A DNA stretch of 33,160 nt from Mycobacterium sp. (GCF_019247635.1 NZ_JAFBAR010000123.1:1-33160), one strand, 5' to 3'; shown: positions 14,847-23,304, numbered from the stretch's first letter. The notes: generated by a model from the letters alone, not told the origin. Translations and numbers: made by a program.

Positions 14847-16904
14847 ATGGGTGACGGCGAGCAGGACGCCACTCTTGGCCGTCGGCGCGCGTCGATCGCC
14901 ATGACACCCACCCCGAGCGCTGCGCCCTGGGAACGGTCCTACGCTCTGTTGCCGGACGACGCGTCGCACCGATGGCGGCCCGAGCCTGCGGCCGAGCTAG
15001 CCGACCAAACCGAGCCGGACGACGGCGGCACCGAAAAGACCGGCTCTCACGCCGACGGTGCTGTCAGTGTCGCCGACCTGATCGCCAAGGTCGGCGCCCC
15101 CATCCCGCAGCAACCCACGCACCATCATCTGGCTGACGACGCCGACGACGAAGCCACGGATGACGAGCTGGACGACACCCCGACGATCGCCACCCCGACC
15201 TACTCGTTCGAGCTCCTCTCGGAGCTGCCCGATCTCGGGGCGGACCGCTACCCGCCTGACGACAACGATCCGGCCGAAACCGCACAGGCCGGGGAGGCTG
15301 GGGAGTCGGCTGGGTCGAGACCGAAAACGAAATCGCGCCGACGTCCGATACTGATCGCCGGGCGCTCGCTGGCCGCCCTAATCGCGGTGCTGGCCTTGGT
15401 CGTGACCGGCGGGGCATGGCGATGGAGTGCTGCGACCAACGATCGGCTCAACACAGTGAGCGCGCTGGACCCGCATTCCTCCGACATCGTCGATCCCCAG
15501 GGGCAGTACGGCGACGAAGATTTCCTGATCGTCGGGATGGACTCGCGCGCCGGGGAGAACGCGAACATCGGCGCCGGCGACGCCGACGACGCGGGTGGCG
15601 CGCGTTCGGACACCGTGATGCTGGTCAACATTCCAGCGAACCGCAAACGCATCGTCGTCGTGTCGTTCCCCAGGGACCTGGCCATCACCCCGATGCAGTG
15701 CGAAGCGTGGAACCCCGAGACGGGCAAGTACGGGCCCGTCTATGACCCGAAGAAGGGAGCGTGGGGTCCCCGGATGGTCTACACCGAGACCAAACTGAAC
15801 TCGACCTTCTCCTTCGGCGGCCCGAAGTGTCTGGTCAAGGAGATCCAGAAGCTGTCCGGGTTGAGCATCAACAGGTTCATCGCCCTCGACTTCGTCGGAT
15901 TCGCGCGGATGGTGGAAGCCCTCGGCGGTGTCGAGGTCTGCTCAAGTACCCCACTGCACGACTACGAACTGGGCACGGTGCTCGAGCACGCCGGTCGCCA
16001 GGTCATCAACGGGCCGACGGCCTTGAATTACGTGCGGGCCCGCCAGATAACCACCGAGGTCAACGGTGATTACGGCCGGATCAAACGCCAGCAGTTGTTC
16101 GTGTCGTCGCTGCTGAGGGCGCTGATCTCGGAAGACACGTTGCTGAACATCAACAAACTCAACAACGTCGTGAACATGTTCATCGGCAACAGCTACGTCG
16201 ACAACGTCAAGACCAAGGACCTGGTCCAGCTCGGCCAGTCGTTGCAGCACATCGCGGCCGGGCACGTCACGTTCGTCACCGTCCCGACGGGCGTGACCGA
16301 CCAAAACGGCGACGAGCCGCCACGCACCGCGGACATGAAGGCGCTTTTCTCGGCCATCATCGACGACGACCCGTTGCCGCTGGAGAACGATCAGAACGCG
16401 CAGACCCTGGGCGCGACACCGACCACGCCGACACCCGCCCCCAAGAGCGAGCCTCCGGCGGCTCCCTCCAACGAGACCCAGCACCAGCAGGTGACGACGA
16501 CCTCGCCGCAGGAGGTCACAGTCCAGGTCTCCAACGGCACCGGCACGTCCGGGCTGGCCACCACCGCCACGAACCAGCTCAAGCGCAACGGATTCAACGT
16601 GATGACACCGGACGACTATCCGAGCACGCTGAGGACCACGACGGTGCTCTTTTCGCCCGGCAACGAACAGGCCGCCGCCACCGTGGCCTCGGCGTTCGCC
16701 AACTCAAAGGTCGAGCGAGTCAACGGAATTGGGCAGGTAGTCCAGGTAGTGCTCGGGCCCGACTTCAGCGCCGTCACCACTCCCGCGCCCACCGGCTCGT
16801 CGATCAGCATGCAGGTAAACCGCAACACCAGTAGCCCGCCGACCGCCACCAGACTTCCCGAAGACCTGACCGTGACCAATGCGGCGGATACCACCTGCGG
16901 GTAG
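14847..16904 (+). CDS. LytR-CpsA-Psr (LCP) family envelope protein with LytR_C domain (Rv0822c homologue)
   Basis: About 685 aa from the ATG at 14847, close to the 684 aa of Rv0822c. Residues 1-165 are a long acidic, proline-rich cytoplasmic tail with Thr- and Asp-rich runs, followed by one membrane helix (about 167-190). The outer LCP domain starts near 225 (DEDFLIVGMDSRAGE) and contains the phosphate-binding residues of the family (GARSDTVMLV, VVSFPRDL, later ALNYVRARQ and GDYGRIKRQQ). After a Pro/Thr-rich linker (about 525-550) comes a LytR_C domain (VTVQVSNGTGTSGLA to about 640). LCP enzymes attach glycopolymers to the cell wall, in mycobacteria arabinogalactan to peptidoglycan. Which LCP role this paralogue has cannot be read from sequence. 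Confidence 0.92.
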   Translation: MGDGEQDATLGRRRASIAMTPTPSAAPWERSYALLPDDASHRWRPEPAAELADQTEPDDGGTEKTGSHADGAVSVADLIAKVGAPIPQQPTHHHLADDADDEATDDELDDTPTIATPTYSFELLSELPDLGADRYPPDDNDPAETAQAGEAGESAGSRPKTKSRRRPILIAGRSLAALIAVLALVVTGGAWRWSAATNDRLNTVSALDPHSSDIVDPQGQYGDEDFLIVGMDSRAGENANIGAGDADDAGGARSDTVMLVNIPANRKRIVVVSFPRDLAITPMQCEAWNPETGKYGPVYDPKKGAWGPRMVYTETKLNSTFSFGGPKCLVKEIQKLSGLSINRFIALDFVGFARMVEALGGVEVCSSTPLHDYELGTVLEHAGRQVINGPTALNYVRARQITTEVNGDYGRIKRQQLFVSSLLRALISEDTLLNINKLNNVVNMFIGNSYVDNVKTKDLVQLGQSLQHIAAGHVTFVTVPTGVTDQNGDEPPRTADMKALFSAIIDDDPLPLENDQNAQTLGATPTTPTPAPKSEPPAAPSNETQHQQVTTTSPQEVTVQVSNGTGTSGLATTATNQLKRNGFNVMTPDDYPSTLRTTTVLFSPGNEQAAATVASAFANSKVERVNGIGQVVQVVLGPDFSAVTTPAPTGSSISMQVNRNTSSPPTATRLPEDLTVTNAADTTCG

Positions 16905-16977
16905 CTCTCCGGGTCGCCCGCCATCGCCCGGCCCTCGCCGTGCCGTCGCAAGCACACCGTTTCCGGCGTCGAGAACG

Positions 16978-16983
16978 TAGGCT
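16978..16983 (+). promoter_or_regulatory. Predicted -10 box of phoY2 (leaderless)
   Basis: TAGGCT lies 7 nt before the ATG at 16991, and no Shine-Dalgarno sequence is present. This spacing matches the other leaderless candidates in the window. Confidence 0.45.
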
Positions 16984-16990
16984 GGATCAC

Positions 16991-17659
16991 ATGCGGACCG
17001 CCTACCATGAGCGACTCTCGGAATTGTCCGAGCGGCTCGGCGAGATGTGCGGGCTGGCAGGGATGGCGATGGAGCGAGCCACGCAGGCCCTGTTGCAGGC
17101 CGACCTGGTGCTGGCCGAACAAGTGATCACCGACCACGAGAAAATCGCGACCTTGAGCACGCGCGCCGAAGAAAGCGCATTTGTACTGCTGGCATTGCAG
17201 GCGCCGGTTGCCGGAGACCTCAGGTCTATCGTGAGCGCGATCCAGATGGTGGCAGACATCGACCGGATGGGCGCGCTGGCCCTGCACGTCGCCAAGATCG
17301 CCCGCCGTCGGCACCCACAGCACGCGTTGCCTGAGGAAGTCAACGGGTACTTTGCCGAAATGGGCAGGGTCGCAGTCGAATTGGGCAACAGCGCCCAAGA
17401 GGTCGTGTTGTCGCGCGACCCGGACAAAGCCGCCCGGATCCGCGAGGAAGACGACGCGATGGACGATCTGCACCGGCACTTGTTCTCGGTGCTGATGGAC
17501 CGCGAGTGGAAACACGGCGTGGCGGCGGCCGTCGACGTAACGTTGCTGGGCCGGTTCTACGAGCGCTTCGCCGACCATGCCGTCGAAGTCGCCAGGCGGG
17601 TCATCTTCCAGGCGACGGGACGATTTCCCGAGGACGCCGCGGCGCCAACCTCGCGCTGA
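16991..17659 (+). CDS. phoY2: PhoU-family phosphate signalling protein PhoY2
   Basis: The protein is 222 aa from the ATG at 16991 (MRTAYHERLSELSERL); the open frame to 16940 adds unconserved residues. It consists of two PhoU three-helix repeats with the metal-binding E/D-x-x-x-D pattern near IQMVADIDRMGALALHVAKIA and again near TLLGRFYERFADHAVEVARRV. PhoU proteins link the Pst phosphate transporter to the SenX3-RegX3 two-component system and keep the phosphate-starvation response off when phosphate is plentiful. In M. tuberculosis PhoY2 also affects drug tolerance. The gene is convergent with pstB, 16 bp apart. Confidence 0.93.
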   Translation: MRTAYHERLSELSERLGEMCGLAGMAMERATQALLQADLVLAEQVITDHEKIATLSTRAEESAFVLLALQAPVAGDLRSIVSAIQMVADIDRMGALALHVAKIARRRHPQHALPEEVNGYFAEMGRVAVELGNSAQEVVLSRDPDKAARIREEDDAMDDLHRHLFSVLMDREWKHGVAAAVDVTLLGRFYERFADHAVEVARRVIFQATGRFPEDAAAPTSR

Positions 17660-17675
17660 CTCGCGAGCAGGCCGG

Positions 17676-18452
17676 CTAGCCGAACCGCCCGGAGATGTAA
17701 TCCTCGGTCGCCTTCTGGGTCGGGTTCGAAAAGATCGTCTCGGTGTCGTCGATCTCCACCAGCCGGCCGGGCTTGCCCACGGCTTCCAGGTTGAAGAACG
17801 CCGTCTGATCACTCACCCGCGCGGCCTGCTGCATGTTGTGCGTGACGATGACGATGGTGTACTCCTGCTTGAGCTCACTGATCAAGTCCTCGATCGCCAT
17901 CGTCGAGATGGGGTCCAGCGACGAGCATGGCTCGTCCATCAGCAGCACGTCGGGTTGTACGGCGATGGCCCGCGCGATGCACAGCCGCTGTTGTTGCCCA
18001 CCCGACAACCCGCCGCCGGGCTTGTCCAGCCTGTCCTTGACTTCGTCCCAAAGGTTGGCGCCGCGCAGCGAGTGTTCGACGGTGTCGTCGAGAACCTTAC
18101 GGTTGCGCACACCCTGTAGCCTCAGCCCCGCGATCACGTTGTTGCGAATCGACATGGCGGGGAACGGATTCGGCCGCTGAAACACCATTCCGATCGCCCT
18201 GCGAACGCCGACCGGGTCGACGCCGGCCGCGTAGATGTTTTCGTCGTCGAGCAACACCGTGCCCTCCACACGGGCGCCTGAGATGACTTCGTGCATCCGG
18301 TTCAACGTGCGCAGGACCGTCGTCTTGCCACACCCCGACGGACCGATGAACGCGGTCACGCTGCGGGGCAGAACCGACAGCGTGACATCCGCGACGGCTT
18401 GAAACGACCCGTAGTAGATGTTGACGCCTTTGAGGTCTAACCGCTTGGCCAC
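17676..18452 (-). CDS. phoT: Phosphate ABC transporter ATP-binding protein PstB (PhoT)
   Basis: The protein is 258 aa, full length for PstB. Walker A is GPSGCGKTT (37-45), the Q-loop is VFQRPNPFPA, the ABC signature is LSGGQQQR (149-156), and Walker B is VLLMDEP (169-175) followed by the D-loop SSLDP and the switch His in VTHN. It powers phosphate import with PstA and PstC membrane subunits encoded elsewhere. Only a small PstA remnant survives directly upstream, 13 bp away. The gene is in the orientation of mshD and glnR and may be read from their promoter. Confidence 0.95.
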   Translation of the reverse strand: MAKRLDLKGVNIYYGSFQAVADVTLSVLPRSVTAFIGPSGCGKTTVLRTLNRMHEVISGARVEGTVLLDDENIYAAGVDPVGVRRAIGMVFQRPNPFPAMSIRNNVIAGLRLQGVRNRKVLDDTVEHSLRGANLWDEVKDRLDKPGGGLSGGQQQRLCIARAIAVQPDVLLMDEPCSSLDPISTMAIEDLISELKQEYTIVIVTHNMQQAARVSDQTAFFNLEAVGKPGRLVEIDDTETIFSNPTQKATEDYISGRFG

Positions 18453-18465
18453 TAAAAGCTCCTGC

Positions 18466-18636
18466 CTAGGACTTCTTCGGGGCGAAGGTCTTGGCGAAGA
18501 TCCTGGCCCCGATATTCATGACAGCGATCAGAAGGATCAGGGTCAGGGCTGCGCCCCAGAGACGATCTGTGGGAGCCGGGATGGCACCAGCGCCAGCCGA
18601 TTCCTGGTCATACATCATGCCGGGCAGCGATCCCAT
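18466..18636 (-). pseudogene. C-terminal remnant of phosphate permease PstA
   Basis: This is a 56-codon frame from an ATG at 18636. Its second half is one hydrophobic helix followed by a basic tail (RLWGAALTLILLIAVMNIGARIFAKTF), the pattern of the last membrane segment of PstA permeases. A complete PstA has about 300 residues and six helices, and the rest is absent: mshD ends 5 bp upstream. Position between mshD and pstB is exactly where pstA sits in an intact pst operon. It is probably a deletion relic; a translated one-helix protein is the alternative. Confidence 0.65.
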
Positions 18637-18641
18637 GGGGC

Positions 18642-19541
18642 CTACCCGGGCGGTGCGTAGGCCGTGTCGACGCTGTAGGTGGTGAAGCCCAGGCTCTGGT
18701 AGGTCCGCACCGCGGCGACGTTGTCCGACTCTACGTAGAGCAGCACGGTGGGCTCGGCCGCATCCGCCAGCCGCCGCGCCAGCGCAACCAGGCCTACCGA
18801 CGTCAAGGTCTTGCCCAGGCCGCGGCCCTGGGCCGACGGGTCGACGCCTAAGACGTAGACCTCGCCCAGACCTGGTTCGCCGGGATGCACCTTCGTCCAG
18901 TGAAAGCCGAGCAGCATGGCGGAGTCGTCGAACGCCAGGAACAACCCGGCCGGGTCGAACCACGGTTCGGCGCGCCGCTCCTCGAGTTGGGCCGTCGTCC
19001 ATCCGCCCTGCTCCGGGTGCGTGGCGAACGCAGCGTTGTTGACGCGCAGCAGCTCGGCGTCGTCGGCGGTGCCCGCGTAAGCGCGAACGGACACGCCTGC
19101 CGGGATCTGCGGCTCGGGGATGTCACGCAGTGGGCGTCGCATCTGAACCAGTTCGCGAACCGACACCAGGCCCAGTGCGGCCGCCGTCGCGCGGGCCGGC
19201 TCCAGCGTGCCGTGCGCCCAGAACTGGTTATGTCCCGCCGTCTTGGCCAGCGCGGCGCGTGCCATCGCGGCGCCCACACCGCGACGACGAGCTCGCGGGT
19301 GCACCACCAATTCGGCCGTCGCGACACCTCCGTCGTGCGGCGAGCCCAGATTGAGGTAGCCGACGACCGCGTTGGCTGAGTCGGTGACCAACAGGTGTCC
19401 GGTGCGTTGCTGGCCGAGTTCGCGCAACACCTGTTCGCCGACGGGTGCGACGCCGTCGAATCCCGTTGCCGCCGTGACGAGTTCACGCACCTGGCGCTGC
19501 TCCTGGACGGCCAGTGCGGGGCGCCAGTCGGGCGCGGTCAC
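18642..19541 (-). CDS. mshD: Mycothiol synthase MshD
   Basis: The protein is 299 aa with a GTG start overlapping the glnR stop by 4 bp. It contains two GNAT domains. The N-terminal one carries VVHPRARRRGVGAAM (an acetyl-CoA loop), and the C-terminal catalytic one carries VLGVDPSAQGRGLGKTL and ends with the family's YVESDNVAAVRTYQSLGF. MshD performs the last step of mycothiol synthesis, acetylating Cys-GlcN-inositol with acetyl-CoA. Mycothiol is the main thiol buffer of actinobacteria. The overlap with glnR indicates translational coupling, the same arrangement as Rv0818-Rv0819. Confidence 0.95.
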   Translation of the reverse strand: MTAPDWRPALAVQEQRQVRELVTAATGFDGVAPVGEQVLRELGQQRTGHLLVTDSANAVVGYLNLGSPHDGGVATAELVVHPRARRRGVGAAMARAALAKTAGHNQFWAHGTLEPARATAAALGLVSVRELVQMRRPLRDIPEPQIPAGVSVRAYAGTADDAELLRVNNAAFATHPEQGGWTTAQLEERRAEPWFDPAGLFLAFDDSAMLLGFHWTKVHPGEPGLGEVYVLGVDPSAQGRGLGKTLTSVGLVALARRLADAAEPTVLLYVESDNVAAVRTYQSLGFTTYSVDTAYAPPG

Positions 19542-20308
19542 TGACTGCGTAACGGGTCGCCCAGCGGCTCTTGCAGAGTCTCTTGGTCCGAGTCGGCGAC
19601 GTCGTCGTCCTCGTCGCGAGCGGAGATGGGCGCCCGGCCGCGCGCCGGCCGCACCGCTTTGTAGCCGACATTGCGGACCGTGCCGATCAGGGCTTCGTGC
19701 TCCGGGCCCAGTTTGGCGCGGAGCCGCCGGACGTGCACGTCGACGGTGCGGGTGCCGCCGAAGAAGTCGTAGCCCCAGACCTCGTGCAGCAGCTGCGCGC
19801 GGGTAAACACCCGGCCCGCGTGCTGCGCCAGATACTTCAGCAGTTCGAACTCTTTGTAGGTCAGGTCAAGTGGGCGGCCCCGCAGTCGCGCGGTGTAGGT
19901 ACCCTCGTCGATCACCAGCTCGCCGAGGCTCACCTTGCCCACGCTGTCCTGGTCGGCCAGCCCGCCACGGCGCCCGATCACCAGCCGCAGCCTCGCGTCG
20001 ACCTCGGCCGGTCCGGTGGTGGGGAGCAAGATCTCGTCAAGACCCCAGTCGGCGCTGACCGCTACCAGGCCGCCCTCGCTTACCACTGCCAGGACCGGAA
20101 TCGAGCGGCCCGCCGTGCTCAACAGTCGGCACAGACCCCGCGCCGACGACAGGTCCTGGCGCGCGTCGACGAGCACGGCGTCCGCGGTGCCCGCCTCCAG
20201 CAACGAGGCGGGCTCTGCCGGCGCCGTGCGCACGGTGTGCGGTAGCAGCGACAGCGACGGCAGAACCGGGTCGGCATGCAGCTCCGATGTCAGCAGTAGT
20301 AGGTCCAA
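19538..20308 (-). CDS. glnR: GlnR, OmpR-type nitrogen-response regulator
   Basis: About 256 aa if started at the TTG at 20308 (before DLLLLTSEL), matching the length of Rv0818. The frame stays open to an ATG at 20350 and to 20371, so the start is not certain. The N-terminal receiver-like domain (residues 1-115) is atypical, as known for GlnR, with few of the acidic-pocket residues of true phospho-receivers. The C-terminal winged helix (about 125-225) is strong: LGELVIDEGTYTARL, LTYKEFELLKYLA, REQLL-like RAQLLHEVWGYDF and TRTVDVHVRRLRAKLG. An acidic tail follows. GlnR activates ammonium assimilation genes under nitrogen limitation. mshD is coupled downstream. Confidence 0.92.
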   Translation of the reverse strand: MDLLLLTSELHADPVLPSLSLLPHTVRTAPAEPASLLEAGTADAVLVDARQDLSSARGLCRLLSTAGRSIPVLAVVSEGGLVAVSADWGLDEILLPTTGPAEVDARLRLVIGRRGGLADQDSVGKVSLGELVIDEGTYTARLRGRPLDLTYKEFELLKYLAQHAGRVFTRAQLLHEVWGYDFFGGTRTVDVHVRRLRAKLGPEHEALIGTVRNVGYKAVRPARGRAPISARDEDDDVADSDQETLQEPLGDPLRSQ

Positions 20309-20375
20309 CGGAAACCCTCGCAACCCCTTCAAGGTCGTGGGAAAAGCCATGTCTTGGGTCCATAACGCCACATCC

Positions 20376-20399
20376 CGTTAGCGTCCAGGTGATCTAACG
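20376..20399. promoter_or_regulatory. Inverted repeat between glnR and lmeA
   Basis: CGTTAG (20376-20381) and CTAACG (20394-20399) form an inverted repeat with 12-nt spacing in the divergent promoter region. It may be a regulator site for glnR or lmeA. The evidence is symmetry and position only. Confidence 0.3.
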
Positions 20400-20527
20400 A
20401 TAACTTGCCAGCTGGTTTTCCTCCTGATGACGAACGGTTCAGCGACGGCGTGCGGCCAGCGGAGGAGCGGCCACGCGGGCGCACGCTCGGCGACGGTGCG
20501 TCGCGATATCGCCGGGTGAGACACAAT

Positions 20528-21340
20528 ATGCGGATGCGTAGGATGCTGATCGGCGTGTTCGCGGCGACGATCACGGTGATCGTCATCGTCGGCGGAGCAG
20601 TCGGCGCCGACTTCGGGACCAGCATCTACGCCGAGTACCGGCTTTCGTCCAACGTGCGCAAGGCGGCGAATCTCGGGTCGGACCCGTTCATCGCCATCCT
20701 GGCGTTCCCGTTCATCCCGCAGGCGATCCGGCATCACTACAACCAGCTTGAGATCAAGGCCAACGCCGTCGACCACGCGGTGGTCGGCAAGGCCACGCTC
20801 GAGGCCACCATGCACTCGATCGACCTGACCTACTCATCCTGGCTGATCAGGCCCGATGCGAAGCTGCCGGTGGGCAAGCTGGAGAGCCGCATCATCATCA
20901 ACTCGATGTACCTGGGCCGGTTTCTGGGCATCAGCGACCTGATGGTCGAGGCACCGCGTCGCGACACCAACGACGCGACCGGCGGGACCACAGAATCCGG
21001 GATCTCCAGCAGCCACGGACTGGTCTTCACGGGCACACCGAAGTCGGCCAATTTCGACCATCCGGTCAGCGTCCTGGTCGATCTCTCGATCGCGCCCGAC
21101 GACGCGACGACCCTGGTATTCACCCCGACGGCCGTCGCCACGGGTGCCGACACCGCCAACCAACCCGTGCCCGACGACAAGCGCGACGCGGTGCTGCACG
21201 CCTTCAGCGCCAGGCTGCCGGACCAGAAACTCCCGTTCGCGGTGGCGCCGACCACCGTCGGCGCGCGCGGTTCCGACGTCATTATCGAAGGCATCACGAC
21301 GGGAGTGACGATCAACCTGGCGGCATTTAAGCAGTCGTGA
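20528..21340 (+). CDS. lmeA: LmeA-like DUF2993 envelope lipid-binding protein (Rv0817c homologue)
   Basis: The protein is 270 aa from the ATG at 20528, the length of Rv0817c; the frame is open back to 20405 with a charged extension. One N-terminal hydrophobic segment (residues 6-24) directs it outside as an anchored or cleaved protein. The rest is a DUF2993 domain: YAEYRLSSNVRKAA, the repeated beta-rich ATLEATMHSIDLTYSSW and IIINSMYLGRFLG segments, and a C-terminal VTINLAAF. In M. smegmatis the family member LmeA binds phosphatidylinositol and is needed for normal lipomannan mannan elongation. It is divergent from glnR. A hairpin after the stop separates it from the sulfur operon. Confidence 0.85.
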   Translation: MRMRRMLIGVFAATITVIVIVGGAVGADFGTSIYAEYRLSSNVRKAANLGSDPFIAILAFPFIPQAIRHHYNQLEIKANAVDHAVVGKATLEATMHSIDLTYSSWLIRPDAKLPVGKLESRIIINSMYLGRFLGISDLMVEAPRRDTNDATGGTTESGISSSHGLVFTGTPKSANFDHPVSVLVDLSIAPDDATTLVFTPTAVATGADTANQPVPDDKRDAVLHAFSARLPDQKLPFAVAPTTVGARGSDVIIEGITTGVTINLAAFKQS

Positions 21341-21349
21341 CGACGACGT

Positions 21350-21395
21350 GGCGGCGGCCCGAGTGCCCCGTCACTGTGGCGACGGTCCCGCCGCC
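21350..21395 (+). terminator. Stem-loop after lmeA
   Basis: GGCGGCGG (21350-21357) pairs with CCGCCGCC (21388-21395), and an inner CCGTC/GACGG pair (21368-21372 with 21381-21385) continues the hairpin. It starts 9 nt after the lmeA stop. No T-tract follows. It probably ends the lmeA transcript before the leaderless promoter of the sulfur operon. Confidence 0.5.
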
Positions 21396-21444
21396 CTGCT
21401 ATCGCTTCCCGGACCGCTGTTGGCTTGATCACCATGTCGTTAGG

Positions 21445-21450
21445 TAAGCT
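21445..21450 (+). promoter_or_regulatory. Predicted -10 box of the cysteine-leader transcript
   Basis: TAAGCT lies 7 nt before the GTG at 21458, so the transcript should begin at the start codon of the leader peptide. The homologous M. smegmatis leader is known to be leaderless. Confidence 0.6.
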
Positions 21451-21457
21451 GTCCGAC

Positions 21458-21547
21458 GTGTCAGCCCGCATCGAGCCCATGCTCACCAAGTGCCGCGCAG
21501 TTGATCTGTGCCGCTTCGCGGGTTGTTGCTGTTGCTGTAACAACTGA
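21458..21547 (+). CDS. Poly-cysteine leader peptide (cysteine-responsive attenuator)
   Basis: This is a 29-codon frame beginning GTG at 21458 and ending with five consecutive cysteine codons followed by Asn-Asn and TGA. Two more cysteines lie earlier (Cys12 and Cys18). It precedes a sulfur-metabolism operon by about 100 nt. In M. smegmatis a leaderless poly-cysteine short ORF in front of the same operon acts as an attenuator: ribosomes stalling at the Cys codons when cysteine is scarce allow downstream expression. The sequence and position here match that description, so I infer the same role. The peptide itself probably has no function. Confidence 0.85.
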   Translation: MSARIEPMLTKCRAVDLCRFAGCCCCCNN

Positions 21548-21650
21548 GTAGCCGCGCCTTTCCCGCGCAGCACTCGGGGCAGCCCTCGGAATCTCCCGTG
21601 GTTTATCTGCCCATCCCTCCGCGCAAACAGGCGTCCCTAGGAGTAATACC

Positions 21651-22118
21651 GTGTCGAGCACCAACCCCCCCGCCGGCGCCGGGGTCGATGTCCGGGGACC
21701 ACGCTTCGCCGCCTGGGTCACCACCGTCGTACTGGTGATCGTGCTAGCCGTCGCCGCAGTCAGTCCGCGGGCGGCAGCGGTCGTATTGGGCCTGCAGGCC
21801 GTCGCGTTCGCCATCGGCGCGCTTGGCGGCCCCCGCCGCCACCCCTACGGCAAGGTGTACGCCGCCCTCGTGGCGCCGCGCCTGGGACCGGTCACCGAAC
21901 GCGAACCGATCCCCCCGGTGAAGTTCGCGCAGCTGGTGGGCCTGATCTTCGCGGTGGTCGGCACCGCCGGCTTTGCCGCTGGGGCGGCGCTGGTGGGTGT
22001 TATCGCCACCGCGGCGGCATTCGTCGCCGCCTTTCTCAATGCGGCCTTCGGCATCTGCCTGGGCTGTCAGCTCTATCCGCTCGTCGCACGCCTGCGGCGC
22101 GCCCCACACCCCGCCTGA
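21651..22118 (+). CDS. DUF4395 membrane protein of the cysA2 sulfur operon
   Basis: The protein is 155 aa with a GTG start preceded by AGGAG. Two hydrophobic hairpins (about 22-58 and 94-132) suggest four membrane helices. It ends with the DUF4395 hallmark NAAFGICLGCQLY, whose CLGC is a CxxC motif (Cys136, Cys139) near the membrane surface. The paired cysteines and its place in front of a rhodanese suggest handling of sulfane sulfur or thiols at the membrane. Substrate is unknown. M. tuberculosis annotation has a thioredoxin-like gene (thiX) at this point of the operon, so the first gene differs between species. Confidence 0.85.
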   Translation: MSSTNPPAGAGVDVRGPRFAAWVTTVVLVIVLAVAAVSPRAAAVVLGLQAVAFAIGALGGPRRHPYGKVYAALVAPRLGPVTEREPIPPVKFAQLVGLIFAVVGTAGFAAGAALVGVIATAAAFVAAFLNAAFGICLGCQLYPLVARLRRAPHPA

Positions 22119-22166
22119 CGGGCTGTCAATCAGCCGTTCAACAGAAGCAATCGAAAGGATCCCACC

Positions 22167-23000
22167 ATGGCACGCTCTGACGTCCTGGTCTCTGCCGACT
22201 GGGCTGAGAGCAATCTGGACACCGAGAACGTCGTCTTCGTCGAAGTAGACGAGGACACCAGCGCATACGACGGCGGCCACATCCGCGGCGCGGTAAAGCT
22301 GGACTGGCGCACCGATCTGCAGGACCCGGTCAAGCGCGACTTCGTCGACGCTGAGCAGTTCTCCAAACTGTTGTCCGACCGCGGCATCTCCAACGACGAC
22401 ACCGTGGTCCTCTACGGCGGCAACAACAACTGGTTCGCCGCCTACGCCTACTGGTATTTCAAGCTGTACGGCCACGACCAGGTCAAGCTGCTGGACGGCG
22501 GTCGCAAGAAGTGGGAACTCGACGGCCGCCCGCTGTCGAGCGAAGCTGTCAGCAGGCCGGCGACCTCCTACAGCGCAGCGGCGCCGGACAACACGATCCG
22601 GGCGTTCCGCGACGAAGTCATCGACGCGATCCAAGTAAAGAACCTGGTCGACGTGCGCTCCCCCGACGAGTACTCCGGCAAGATCCTGGCGCCCGCGCAC
22701 CTGCCGCAGGAGCAAAGCCAGCGTCCCGGGCATATCCCCGGCGCCATCAACGTTCCGTGGAGCAAGGCCGCCAACGAGGACGGCACCTTCAAGTCCGATG
22801 AGGAACTGGCCACGCTGTACGCCGACGCAGGCCTGGACGGCACCAAGGAAACGATCGCTTACTGCCGAATCGGGGAACGTTCGTCGCATACCTGGTTCGT
22901 CTTGCGTGAACTGCTGGGCCACACGAACGTCAAGAACTATGACGGCAGTTGGACGGAATACGGCTCCCTGGTGGGTGCCCCGATTGAGTTGGGAAGCTGA
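22167..23000 (+). CDS. cysA2: Thiosulfate sulfurtransferase (rhodanese) CysA2
   Basis: The protein is 277 aa with GAAAGGA upstream. It has two rhodanese domains. The N-terminal one (about 1-125) is inactive, with DTVVLYGGNNNWFA in place of a catalytic loop. The C-terminal one (about 140-277) holds the active loop YCRIGERSSHT with Cys233 as the persulfide carrier. The substrate-entry motif GHIPGAINVPW is present. It transfers sulfur from thiosulfate or 3-mercaptopyruvate to cyanide or protein acceptors and supports sulfuration reactions. It is cotranscribed with sseC, which starts 1 nt after the stop. Confidence 0.95.
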   Translation: MARSDVLVSADWAESNLDTENVVFVEVDEDTSAYDGGHIRGAVKLDWRTDLQDPVKRDFVDAEQFSKLLSDRGISNDDTVVLYGGNNNWFAAYAYWYFKLYGHDQVKLLDGGRKKWELDGRPLSSEAVSRPATSYSAAAPDNTIRAFRDEVIDAIQVKNLVDVRSPDEYSGKILAPAHLPQEQSQRPGHIPGAINVPWSKAANEDGTFKSDEELATLYADAGLDGTKETIAYCRIGERSSHTWFVLRELLGHTNVKNYDGSWTEYGSLVGAPIELGS

Positions 23001-23001
23001 T

Positions 23002-23304
23002 ATGTGCTCTGGACCCAAGCAAGGACTCACGTTGCCCGCCAGCGTCGACCTCGAGAAGGAAACGGTGATCACCGGGCGCGTAGTGGACCGGGACGGCCAG
23101 GCCGTGGGCGGCGCCTTTGTGCGCCTGCTGGACTCGTCCGACGAGTTCACCGCCGAAGTGGTCGCGTCGGCCACCGGTGACTTCCGGTTCTTCGCCGCGC
23201 CCGGCTCCTGGACGCTGCGCGCGCTGTCGAAGATCGGCAACGGTGACGCCGTGGTGACGCCGTCGGGCGCCGGAATCCACGAAGTCGACGTCAAGATTGC
23301 CTGA
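23002..23304 (+). CDS. sseC: SseC, DUF1416 sulfur-metabolism protein
   Basis: The protein is 100 aa, starting 1 nt after cysA2 and the same length as SseC of M. tuberculosis. It begins MCSGPKQGLTLP with a single conserved Cys2. The remainder is a transthyretin-like beta domain typical of DUF1416 (VITGRVVDRDGQAVGGAFVRL, ASATGDFRFFAAPGSWTLRAL). It contains no catalytic motif. Constant coupling with CysA2 suggests it accepts or directs the transferred sulfur, perhaps through Cys2, but this has not been shown. Confidence 0.92.
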   Translation: MCSGPKQGLTLPASVDLEKETVITGRVVDRDGQAVGGAFVRLLDSSDEFTAEVVASATGDFRFFAAPGSWTLRALSKIGNGDAVVTPSGAGIHEVDVKIA

